The notes beneath the pieces are model-generated. The model was given only the letters and a program-made list of their open reading frames with translations, did not search any database and was not told where the DNA came from. Positions 8,467 through 15,473 of a stretch of 64,000 nt of DNA are shown here, piece after piece (within the stretch, counting starts at the first letter, position 1; the number at the start of each line of letters is the position of its first letter). This DNA comes from Nocardioides sp. SR21. Its GTDB lineage: Bacteria; Actinomycetota; Actinomycetes; Propionibacteriales; Nocardioidaceae. Where the stretch lies: assembly GCF_022761125.1 (NCBI RefSeq), contig NZ_JAKWJR010000004.1, forward strand, positions 186,001 through 250,000, given 5' to 3'. The position numbers and the translations under genes were made by a program.

Positions 8467-8818
8467 CCGCTCAACCATGGGGAAAACTCGTCCATGTCTG
8501 TGGATGAAGAGCCGCTATCTGTGGAGCACCGGGCGAATTTCGGTGGAACTCGAAGAATGTTGGCGAAAGCTCTTGCGCCGCCCTTCCCGGAGGGCATAGA
8601 ACTTCTCCCACGCAGTCCGGGAGACCGGGAGGCGGGGCAACTCGGAGACGAGGGTCCAGACGGTGAAGAACCAGCTTGCTGGGGGAGCACCGCGGCGGCA
8701 AGGTGACGGGGCCGCCGGGGCCGGAGTGGACGAGAGGTCGATCGGGAGCGTCACCAGTACCGGTCACAATGAAGGGCCCTTGGAACTCATACTTCCGAGG
8801 GCCCTTCGCCCATTTCGG
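8467..8818. repeat. 405-bp-period direct repeat, copy 2
   Basis: Second copy of the unit at 8062-8411, displaced by 405 bp, with about 55 bp of unrelated sequence between the copies. It ends with the same class of hairpin (8771-8807) about 60 bp before the acyltransferase start. Differences between copies are scattered substitutions rather than large gaps, so the duplication is not recent. Confidence 0.8.
8771..8807. terminator. 15-bp hairpin closing repeat copy 2, with compensatory changes
   Basis: GAAGGGCCCTTGGAA, loop CTCATAC, then TTCCGAGGGCCCTTC. Compared with copy 1, two base pairs have changed on both sides (C-G to G-C and G-C to A-T) and one T-A became a T-G wobble, so pairing is kept while sequence drifts. 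It sits 69 bp upstream of the acyltransferase gene. Confidence 0.65.
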
Positions 8819-8876
8819 AGCGCGCCGTCCAGCGCGTTTCGCTGGACCCGTCGGTAACCGCAACACTGGTCGGGTG

Positions 8877-9542
8877 ATGTACGCGATCGTCCACTCGGTG
8901 GTGGCGCCGCTCTCGAAGCTGATCTGGCGCCCGACGGTCCGTGGCCTGGAGAACATCCCGGCCACCGGCCCGGTGATCCTGGCGAGCAACCACCTCAGCT
9001 TCGCCGACTCCGTGGTGATCCCGGTGGTCGTGCCGCGCAAGGTCGCGTTCCTCGCCAAGTCCGACTACTTCACCGGCACCGGCGTGAAGGGCGCCCTGTC
9101 GCGCGGGTGGTTCGAGGGCCTCGGGATGCTGCCGGTCGACCGCGACGACAGCAAGGCCGCGCTCACCAGCCTGGACACCGCCCTCGGCGTGCTGGGCAAG
9201 GGGGAGGCGTTCGGCATCTACCCCGAGGGCACCCGCTCGCGCGACGGCCGGCTCTACCGTGGCCGCACCGGCGTCGCCCACCTCGCGCTGACCGCCGGCT
9301 GTCCGATCGTCCCGGTCGGCCTCACCGGCACCGAGAAGCTCCAGCCGGTCGGGCACCGGATGCCGCGCGTCGTGCCGATCACGGTCAGCTTCGGTACGCC
9401 GATCGAGGTCGTCGGCAGGTACGACGGGGTCCCGCTCGGCAAGGCCCGCCGCCTCGTCACCGACGAGATCATGACCGCGATCCAGGAGCTGTCCGGCCAG
9501 GAGGAGGCCGGGATCTACAACGACCGCGCGCCCGACGCCTGA
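8877..9542 (+). CDS. plsC: 1-acyl-sn-glycerol-3-phosphate acyltransferase (PlsC family)
   Basis: A 221-aa lysophosphatidate acyltransferase-like enzyme of phospholipid synthesis, acting at the inner face of the membrane. The catalytic HX4D motif is His39-x4-Asp44 in SNHLSFAD; the acceptor-binding motif is YPEGTRSRDG near residue 105, and VPVGLTGTEK is the third motif. The N-terminal stretch is a short amphipathic segment. ATG 8877 is chosen; GTG 8874 immediately before it is equally possible. The 3' end overlaps the convergent HxlR gene by 28 bp. Confidence 0.9.
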   Translation: MYAIVHSVVAPLSKLIWRPTVRGLENIPATGPVILASNHLSFADSVVIPVVVPRKVAFLAKSDYFTGTGVKGALSRGWFEGLGMLPVDRDDSKAALTSLDTALGVLGKGEAFGIYPEGTRSRDGRLYRGRTGVAHLALTAGCPIVPVGLTGTEKLQPVGHRMPRVVPITVSFGTPIEVVGRYDGVPLGKARRLVTDEIMTAIQELSGQEEAGIYNDRAPDA

Positions 9543-10228
9543 GCCCGGTTCGCCCGTTCCCGCGTGACCTCGGCCCACGGGCTCCACAGGAACCAGCGGG
9601 GCAGCGCGGACAGCAGCCGCGGCGGCCCGGCGATCTCGATGCGACCGTCGGCGACCGCCTCCTGCCAGGTCGAGTAGCCCTGGAAGACGTCGGCGAAGGT
9701 GTCGGTGGTCGCCGAGACGACGATGTCGACGTCGAAGCCCGGATGCACCATGCAGACCGAGACCTCCTGGTGGTCGAGGACCAGCCAGATGACCTGGGCG
9801 GCGGGCGCGGTGTGCCGCCACTCGATGACCGTCCGCTGCGGTGGGAACCGGGCCGGGTCCACGCGGCGGTGCATCCACCACATCAGCGTCGTCGGCGGCA
9901 CGTCCTGCGGTCGCATGTCGTCGAAGAGCCACTCGATCGCCCACCGGCCGAAGCTGTCGATCACGCGTTCCAGGTCCCGGCCCGCGGGGGTGAGGTGGTA
10001 CTCGTTGCCGCGCCCGGTCGGCGAGGGCCACGTCTCGAGCACGCCGTTCTTCTCGAGGTGGCGCAGTCGCTGCACCAGCAGGGACCGTGAGATCCCGGGC
10101 AGCCCACGCGCGATGTCGTTGAAGCGGGTGTTGCCCAGCACCAGCTCCCGGATGATCATCGGCGTCCAGCGGTCGGCGACGACCTCCGCGGCCATCTGCA
10201 CCGGGCAGAAGTCCCCGTAGTCGGGCAT
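9515..10228 (-). CDS. HxlR-family winged-helix transcriptional regulator with C-terminal extension
   Basis: A 237-aa regulator. Residues 1-110 form the HxlR/MarR-like winged helix, starting MPDYGDFCPVQ with the conserved N-terminal Cys8, followed by VADRWTPMIIRELVLG and SRSLLVQRLRHLEKNGVLE as recognition helix and wing. The C-terminal half (about 120-237) is an SCP2-like or ligand-binding extension with HPGFDVDIVVSA and TWQEAVADGRIE, seen in longer HxlR proteins. It is divergent from an acyl-CoA dehydrogenase gene and probably controls it; the 108-bp gap holds a 22-bp direct repeat. Confidence 0.88.
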   Translation of the reverse strand: MPDYGDFCPVQMAAEVVADRWTPMIIRELVLGNTRFNDIARGLPGISRSLLVQRLRHLEKNGVLETWPSPTGRGNEYHLTPAGRDLERVIDSFGRWAIEWLFDDMRPQDVPPTTLMWWMHRRVDPARFPPQRTVIEWRHTAPAAQVIWLVLDHQEVSVCMVHPGFDVDIVVSATTDTFADVFQGYSTWQEAVADGRIEIAGPPRLLSALPRWFLWSPWAEVTRERANRAQASGARSL

Positions 10229-10263
10229 GGGTCCATGGTGGACCGCCCGGCGCCCGAGCGGTA

Positions 10264-10303
10264 GTCGCGAATCTGTACCAGCAGGGTCGCGAACCTGCAC
10301 TAG
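10264..10303. promoter_or_regulatory. Direct repeat, candidate HxlR operator
   Basis: Two copies of GTCGCGAAyCTGyACyAG at 10264-10281 and 10286-10303, with 15 of 18 bases identical and a 22-bp period, about two helical turns. They lie between the divergent HxlR and acyl-CoA dehydrogenase genes, where a dimeric or tandem-bound regulator would act. The assignment to HxlR is inference. Confidence 0.55.
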
Positions 10304-10336
10304 TGGCGATCGGCGCACCCGGCGGACCGTGGAGGC

Positions 10337-11476
10337 ATGACCATCACAGCGCCGAACTCCAGCCAGACCCTGACCGAGCGAGCCGCAGCCCTGGGGCCCG
10401 AGCTCGCCTCCCACGCCGCCCGGCACGACGCCGACGGCACCTTCGTCTCCGAGTCGTACGACGCCCTGCGGGCCGCCGGACTCCTCACCGCCGCCGTACC
10501 GACCGAGCTGGGCGGGGGCGGCGCGACGATCGCCGAGCTGACCGCCCTGCAGCGCGAGCTCGCCCACCACTGCGGCTCCACCGCGCTGGCGAGCTCGATG
10601 CACCAGCACGTGGTCGCCTTCACCGCCTGGCGCTACCGGCGCGGGCTGCCGGGCGCGGAGGCGACCCTGCGCCGGGTGGTGGAGGACGGGATCCTGCTCG
10701 TCTCCACCGGCGGTGGCGACTACACCCACCCGCGCGGCGACGCCGTCAAGGTCGACGGCGGCTACCGCGTGAGCGGGACCAAGCGGTTCGCGAGCCAGTC
10801 GCGCCACGGCACCGTCCTCTCGACGATGTTCACCTACGACGACCCGGAGCAGGGCCGCCGGGTCCTCAACATGGCGGTGCCCGTCGCCTCCGACGGCGTG
10901 ACGGTCCGCGACAACTGGAACACGCTCGGCATGCGCGGGACCGCGAGCAACGACATCGAGCTCGAGGACGTCTTCGTGCCCGACGAACGGGTCCTCGCGA
11001 ACCGGCCCTTCGGCGTGGTCGACGGCCCCCTGCAGGTGATCTCGAGCATCGCGTTCCCGATCATCAGCGGCGTGTACCTCGGCATCGCCGAGGCGGCCTA
11101 TCACCAGGCTCGCCAGGCGGCCGCCCTCAAGTCCGGGAACGTGCTCGTGCAGCGGCAGGTCGGGCAGATGAAGCAGTCCCTGCAGGTCGCGTCGTGGGCG
11201 CTGGACGGCGCTCTCGCGGCGGTCGGCGACGACCCGACGCCCTCCCACGAGACCTACCTCGCCGTGATGATCGCCAAGGCGGAGGTCGCCCGCGCCGGGA
11301 TCGAGGTGTGCGACCTCGCCCTGGACGTCGTCGGCGGCCCGGGCTTCTTCCGCGGCGCGGTCGTCGAGCGGGCGTACCGCGACATCCGCGCCGCGAAGTT
11401 CCACCCGCTGACGCCGGAGGCGACGCTCGTCGAGACCGGCCGCCAGGAGCTCGGCGAGTCCGGCCTGCTGCAGTGA
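10337..11476 (+). CDS. Acyl-CoA dehydrogenase family flavoprotein
   Basis: A 379-aa flavoenzyme of the acyl-CoA dehydrogenase superfamily. The N-terminal helical domain contains LRAAGLLTAAVPTELGGGG; the middle beta domain has RVSGTKRFASQSRHGTVL and TLGMRGTASNDIELEDVFVP; the C-terminal four-helix bundle has DVVGGPGFFRGAVVERAYRD. The usual catalytic Glu position of short-chain enzymes is not clearly present, so a dehydrogenase on an unusual thioester or a flavin monooxygenase-like (DszC/HpaH-like) role is possible. Divergent from, and probably regulated by, the HxlR protein. Confidence 0.85.
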   Translation: MTITAPNSSQTLTERAAALGPELASHAARHDADGTFVSESYDALRAAGLLTAAVPTELGGGGATIAELTALQRELAHHCGSTALASSMHQHVVAFTAWRYRRGLPGAEATLRRVVEDGILLVSTGGGDYTHPRGDAVKVDGGYRVSGTKRFASQSRHGTVLSTMFTYDDPEQGRRVLNMAVPVASDGVTVRDNWNTLGMRGTASNDIELEDVFVPDERVLANRPFGVVDGPLQVISSIAFPIISGVYLGIAEAAYHQARQAAALKSGNVLVQRQVGQMKQSLQVASWALDGALAAVGDDPTPSHETYLAVMIAKAEVARAGIEVCDLALDVVGGPGFFRGAVVERAYRDIRAAKFHPLTPEATLVETGRQELGESGLLQ

Positions 11477-11486
11477 CCTGCAGCGG

Positions 11487-11876
11487 CTAGGACGCCGACC
11501 AGGCGATCGCCGGCGGCACCACCCGTGCGCAGCGCGGGCCGCCCTTCTCGTCGGTGAGCGCCAGCGTTCCCACCAGCACCGAGGCGTCGGCGTACGCCGG
11601 GTCGAGCATCAGCTTCGCCCGCCGGAACCTGCCCCAGTCGTCGCCGGCCGGCGAGCCCCAGGTCAGGTACAGGAAGCGCTCGCCGCGCCGACCGTGCACC
11701 GCCGGGCCGCGGAAGTCCCCGTCGACCACGCGGACCTCGGTCTCCCAGTGCGCCGACGCGGCGTCGCCGGGGACCGGGCCCGCTGGGTCGGACCGCACCT
11801 GCAGCGCGACGTGCACGTCGGCGTACGGCCCGAACGTCCGGCCGGGCAGGTCCTGTCCCTCGATCACGATGCGCAC
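11487..11876 (-). CDS. DUF5990 family protein
   Basis: A 129-aa protein matching the DUF5990 family: it opens with MRIVIEGQDLPGRTFGPY and has VHVALQVRSDP, then DFRGPAVHGRRGERFLYLTW and a GRFRRAKLML segment. It reads as an all-beta small protein. Function is unknown. It converges on the acyl-CoA dehydrogenase and diverges from a tiny ORF at 11903 with a 26-bp gap. Confidence 0.82.
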   Translation of the reverse strand: MRIVIEGQDLPGRTFGPYADVHVALQVRSDPAGPVPGDAASAHWETEVRVVDGDFRGPAVHGRRGERFLYLTWGSPAGDDWGRFRRAKLMLDPAYADASVLVGTLALTDEKGGPRCARVVPPAIAWSAS

Positions 11877-11902
11877 GCTCCGGAGCGTGGCACGATGGAC
11901 GC

Positions 11903-12046
11903 ATGACCGCGAAGCCGGACTTCACGCAGCTGCCGGAGCAGGTGAGCATCGACGCCACGGTGACGAGCAAGGACCCGCGCCCGGTCCAGGCGCCGGAGGG
12001 TGACCGCAACCCGGCCCTGTGGGACGCGCTGGAGGCCGGCGGCTGA
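11903..12046 (+). CDS. Small 47-aa hypothetical protein
   Basis: A short ORF from ATG 11903 to TGA 12046, divergent from the DUF5990 gene. The peptide starts MTAKPDFTQLPEQVSIDATV and ends NPALWDALEAGG, hydrophilic and acidic. A weak GTGG-type sequence precedes the ATG but no strong Shine-Dalgarno. I include it because it fills the gap cleanly and its composition looks protein-like, but codon bias over 47 codons is weak evidence. Confidence 0.45.
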   Translation: MTAKPDFTQLPEQVSIDATVTSKDPRPVQAPEGDRNPALWDALEAGG

Positions 12047-12134
12047 CCGTCCTGGCAGACGTTGCCGGAGGAACGCCGGTGCGTCGGCAAACTCTGCCGT
12101 GGTCCGGCGTCCCCGGGCCCGGTTGAATCGACCC

Positions 12135-13331
12135 GTGCCCTCCCACCAGCTCGTCGTCGCCGACGCTGCCTTGCGTGGCCGCGAGGGACGCTGGCAGCTC
12201 GGGATCGACGGCGGCCGGATCGCCACCGTCACGCAGGACGTCCTGAGCGGCGCGACCGAGGTCGACGCCGCCGGTGGACTCGTCACGGAGAGCTTCGCCA
12301 ACGGCCACATGCACCTCGACAAGGTGCACACGCTGGACCGGATCGGCGACGCCGCGCTGACGGCGTACACCGCCGGTGACATGGGCTCCGCGCTCCACTC
12401 CATCGAGCTCGCGAGCGCGGTGAAGGCCGACTACGACCGCAGCTGGATCGAGCCGAACGCCCGCAAGGCGGTCCTCCAGGCCGTGAGGCACGGCGTCCGC
12501 CACGTGCTCGCGTTCGCCGACGTGGACACCAAGGCTCGGCTCGAGGGCGTGATCCCGCTGCTGGCGCTGCGTGACGAGTTCAGGGGAGTGGTCGACCTCC
12601 AGGTCGTCGCCTTCCCCCAGGACGGCCTGCTCTGCGACCCGGGCGCGGAGGACCTCGTCCGCGAGGCCGTCGAGCTCGGCGCGGACGTCGTCGGTGGCAT
12701 CCCGTGGATCGAGCACACCGACGCCGAGGCCCGCGAGCACGTACGCCGCATGTGCGCCCTGGCCGCCCAGCACGACAGACGGGTCGCGATGCTCGTCGAC
12801 GACGCCGGCGACCCGAACCTGCGCACCACCGAGATGCTCGCGACCGCGATGCTCGAGCACGGCCTCGAGGGTCGCGGCGTCGCGAACCATGCCCGTGCGC
12901 TCGGCCTCTACCCGCGTCCCAGCCTCGAGCGGCTCGCCGGCCTGGCGCGGCGCGCCGGCCTCGGCTTCGTCAGCGACCCGCACACCGGCTCGCTGCACCT
13001 GCCGGTCCGCGAGCTCACCTCGATGGGCCTGCCGGTCGCGCTCGGCCAGGACGACATCGAGGACGCCTACTACCCGTTCGGCCGCCACAACATGGCGGAG
13101 GTGGCGTTCCTCGCCGCGCACGCCCTCGGTGCCTTCGACCAGCCCGGCCTCGACCTCCTGTACGACGCGGTGACCACGACGGCCGCCCGCGTCCTCGGCG
13201 TACCCGACCACCGGCTGGAGCCCGGCGGCGCCGCCGACCTCGTTGTCCACGAGCACGCCTCGGTGCGTGCCGTGCTCGCGCACCACGCGCCCCCCGTCCA
13301 CGTCATCGCATCCGGCAAGGTGGTTCCATGA
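12135..13331 (+). CDS. Amidohydrolase, cytosine/creatinine deaminase-like
   Basis: A 398-aa TIM-barrel amidohydrolase starting at GTG 12135. Metal-site motifs visible are NGHMHLDK (HxH), the ANHAR His, and ALGQDDIEDAYYPFGRHNM, which closely parallels the C-terminal GHDD..DPWYPLG block of cytosine deaminase CodA. The CodA HCDE motif is replaced by LVDDAGDP, so the substrate probably differs from cytosine. The stop overlaps hyuA (ATGA), making a three-gene operon with the ATP-dependent cyclic-amide hydrolase subunits. Feeding a deaminated cyclic urea (for example N-methylhydantoin from creatinine) to HyuAB is an attractive but unproved role. Confidence 0.78.
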   Translation: MPSHQLVVADAALRGREGRWQLGIDGGRIATVTQDVLSGATEVDAAGGLVTESFANGHMHLDKVHTLDRIGDAALTAYTAGDMGSALHSIELASAVKADYDRSWIEPNARKAVLQAVRHGVRHVLAFADVDTKARLEGVIPLLALRDEFRGVVDLQVVAFPQDGLLCDPGAEDLVREAVELGADVVGGIPWIEHTDAEAREHVRRMCALAAQHDRRVAMLVDDAGDPNLRTTEMLATAMLEHGLEGRGVANHARALGLYPRPSLERLAGLARRAGLGFVSDPHTGSLHLPVRELTSMGLPVALGQDDIEDAYYPFGRHNMAEVAFLAAHALGAFDQPGLDLLYDAVTTTAARVLGVPDHRLEPGGAADLVVHEHASVRAVLAHHAPPVHVIASGKVVP

Positions 13332-15397
13332 CCCGGCGTATTCGCATCGGCATCGACACGGGCGGGACGTTCACCGACGTCGTCGCCTTCGACGAGGACT
13401 CAGGCGAGCTCGTCACGACCAAGACCCCGTCGACGCCGAGCAACCCGGCCGACGGCTTCCTGGCCGGCATCGACAAGGTCCTCGGCCTCCTCGGCGCGAC
13501 CGGCGCCGACATCGACGCGGTCAGCCACGGCACCACCGTCGCGACCAACCAGCTCCTCGAGGGCAAGGTCGACCGGCTCGGGTTCATCACGAACACCGGC
13601 TACGAGGCGATGCTCGAGATCGCCCGCCAGTCGGTGCCGGACGGCTACGGCAACAGCTACTTCTGGGTGAAGCCGGACCGGATCGTCCCGCGCGACCTCG
13701 TGAAGGGCGTCGAGGGCCGCCTCGACGTCAACGGCGACGAGGTCCGGCCGTTCGACGAGGACGGCGCCCGCGCGGTCGCCCGCTGGTACAAGGCGCAGGG
13801 CATCACCACCCTCGGCGTCTGCTTCCTGCACGCCTACGCGAACCCCGTCCACGAGGAGCGGATGCGCGCGATCCTCACCGAGGAGCACCCCGACGCGATC
13901 GTCTCGCTGTCGAGCGAGGTGCTGCGCGAGTACCGCGAGTACGAGCGCGCGATGACCACGCTCGTCGACGCGGCGGTGAAGCCGCGGCTGTCGGCGTACG
14001 TCAACAACATCAAGGCGCGCCTCACGTCGTACGACGACCGGGTCATCCCGTTCTACGTGATGAAGTCCAACGGCGGCGTGCTGTCGGCCGACGAGGTCGT
14101 GCACCAGCCGATCACCACCGTGCTGTCCGGCCCCGCCGCCGGCGCGCTCGGCGCCGCGCTCATCGGCAAGGTCGCCGGCTTCGACAAGATCCTCACCAGC
14201 GATGGCGGCGGTACGTCGACCGACGTGTCCGTGGTGATCGACGGCGAGCCGACGCTGACGACCGAGGGCTCGGTCGGCGCGTTCCCCAGCAAGATCCCGA
14301 TGATCGACGTGGTCACCGTCGGCGCCGGCGGGGGCTCCATCGCCTGGCTCAGCCCCGAGGGCACCCTCAAGGTCGGGCCGCAGTCGGCGGGCGCCGACCC
14401 GGGCCCGATCTGCTACGGCAAGGGCGGCGCGGAGGTCACGATCACCGACGCGCACGTGTACCTCGGCCGGATCCCTCCGCACCTGCTCGGGGGCGAGATC
14501 CCGCTCGACGTCGACGCCGCGAAGGCGGGGATCGAGACGCTCGCGGGGAAGCTCGGCCTCAGCCCGGAGGCCTGCGCCACCGGCATCCTCGAGATCTCCG
14601 CGTGGAACCAGGCCAACGCGCTGCGCCAGGTGACGGTCAAGCGCGGCCTGGACGTCCGCGACTTCACGCTGACCACGTTCGGCGGCTCCGGCTCGCTGCT
14701 GCTGTGCCGGCTGATGGACGTGCTCGGCATCCCGACCGTGCTGGTGCCGCCGAACCCCGGCAACGTCAGCGCCTTCGGCCTGCTCACCGTCGACGTCAAG
14801 AACGACTACGTCCGCACCCACGTCACCCTCGCCGACCGGCTCGACGCGACCGCGGTCGTCGGCATCTACGACGAGCTCGCCGCGCAGGCCGCCGAGGCGC
14901 TGACCAAGGAGGGCTTCGACCCGTCCGAGCACCAGTTCGTGCGGACGGCGGACCTGCGCTACTTCGGCCAGGCCTTCGAGGTCCGCGTTCCGGTCGGCGC
15001 CGGCGACCTGGACCCGGCCGCGGTGGCGAACGCGTTCCACGCCGAGCACAAGGCGCTCTACGGCTACGACTTCTCCGGTGACAGCAGCCAGCAGGTCGAG
15101 TGGGTGAACCTCCGGGTCTCCGGCATCGGCCCGATCCAGCGCCCTGAGATCAAGCGGGTCCCGGTGGTCGAGCCCGTCGAGACCCCCGCACCCGACGGGC
15201 GACGCCAGGTCTGCTTCGACGCCACCGACGGGTACGTCGACACGCCGCTCCACCAACGCAGTCAGCTGCCACCCGGCACCAGCCTCAGTGGCCCGGTGAT
15301 CGTCGAGGAGTTCGGCTCGACCGTCCCGATCCACCCCGGCTTCGACGTACGCGTCGACGAGTACCTCAACCTGATCGTCACGAGGAGCGAGGCATGA
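13328..15397 (+). CDS. hyuA: Hydantoinase/oxoprolinase subunit A (HyuA-type ATPase)
   Basis: A 689-aa subunit of the ATP-dependent hydantoinase/oxoprolinase/acetone-carboxylase superfamily. The N-terminal ASKHA ATPase lobe has the phosphate-1 motif GIDTGGTFTDVVAFDED (residues about 8-24) and the HGTTVATNQLLEGK motif; the Hydantoinase_A domain has GPAAGALGAALIGKVAG and SDGGGTSTDVSVV at about 280-300; the C-terminal domain follows. It phosphorylates or activates a cyclic amide or ketone with HyuB. It lies between the deaminase-like gene (4-bp overlap) and hyuB. Confidence 0.92.
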   Translation: MTRRIRIGIDTGGTFTDVVAFDEDSGELVTTKTPSTPSNPADGFLAGIDKVLGLLGATGADIDAVSHGTTVATNQLLEGKVDRLGFITNTGYEAMLEIARQSVPDGYGNSYFWVKPDRIVPRDLVKGVEGRLDVNGDEVRPFDEDGARAVARWYKAQGITTLGVCFLHAYANPVHEERMRAILTEEHPDAIVSLSSEVLREYREYERAMTTLVDAAVKPRLSAYVNNIKARLTSYDDRVIPFYVMKSNGGVLSADEVVHQPITTVLSGPAAGALGAALIGKVAGFDKILTSDGGGTSTDVSVVIDGEPTLTTEGSVGAFPSKIPMIDVVTVGAGGGSIAWLSPEGTLKVGPQSAGADPGPICYGKGGAEVTITDAHVYLGRIPPHLLGGEIPLDVDAAKAGIETLAGKLGLSPEACATGILEISAWNQANALRQVTVKRGLDVRDFTLTTFGGSGSLLLCRLMDVLGIPTVLVPPNPGNVSAFGLLTVDVKNDYVRTHVTLADRLDATAVVGIYDELAAQAAEALTKEGFDPSEHQFVRTADLRYFGQAFEVRVPVGAGDLDPAAVANAFHAEHKALYGYDFSGDSSQQVEWVNLRVSGIGPIQRPEIKRVPVVEPVETPAPDGRRQVCFDATDGYVDTPLHQRSQLPPGTSLSGPVIVEEFGSTVPIHPGFDVRVDEYLNLIVTRSEA

Positions 15398-15473
15398 GCG
15401 AGCGAAGCGATCGAATCAGTCAACGCAGCGCCGCATGTGCCTCATGCGCGCACGGAGCGAAGCGAGTACGTGC

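Larger units (their letters stand above)
7811..8876. other. Long non-coding region with tandem 405-bp-period repeats
   Basis: About 1.07 kb without a convincing gene. Reading frames that cross it on both strands are open mainly because of high GC; they run through both repeat copies, have no ribosome-binding site and show no family similarity. The region contains two diverged copies of a ~350-bp unit (8062-8411 and 8467-8818), each ending in a strong hairpin. The first ~250 bp (7811-8061) hold the upstream region of the DUF222-HNH gene and no recognisable motif. Confidence 0.7.

Noticed and set aside
8062..8535. DnaA-box-like CTGTGGA/TGTGGAT motifs suggesting an origin
   Set aside because: No perfect TTRTCCACA boxes in a cluster, no dnaA/dnaN genes nearby and no AT-rich unwinding region.
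8050..8706. Long plus-strand reading frame through both repeat copies
   Set aside because: Frames on both strands stay open here because of high GC; no ribosome-binding site, no family similarity, and the copies drift by substitutions without codon-position bias.
15398..15473. Possible extra gene or IS fragment between hyuA and hyuB
   Set aside because: Only 76 bp with a duplicated GAGCGAAGCGA motif; no coding potential and no terminal repeats.
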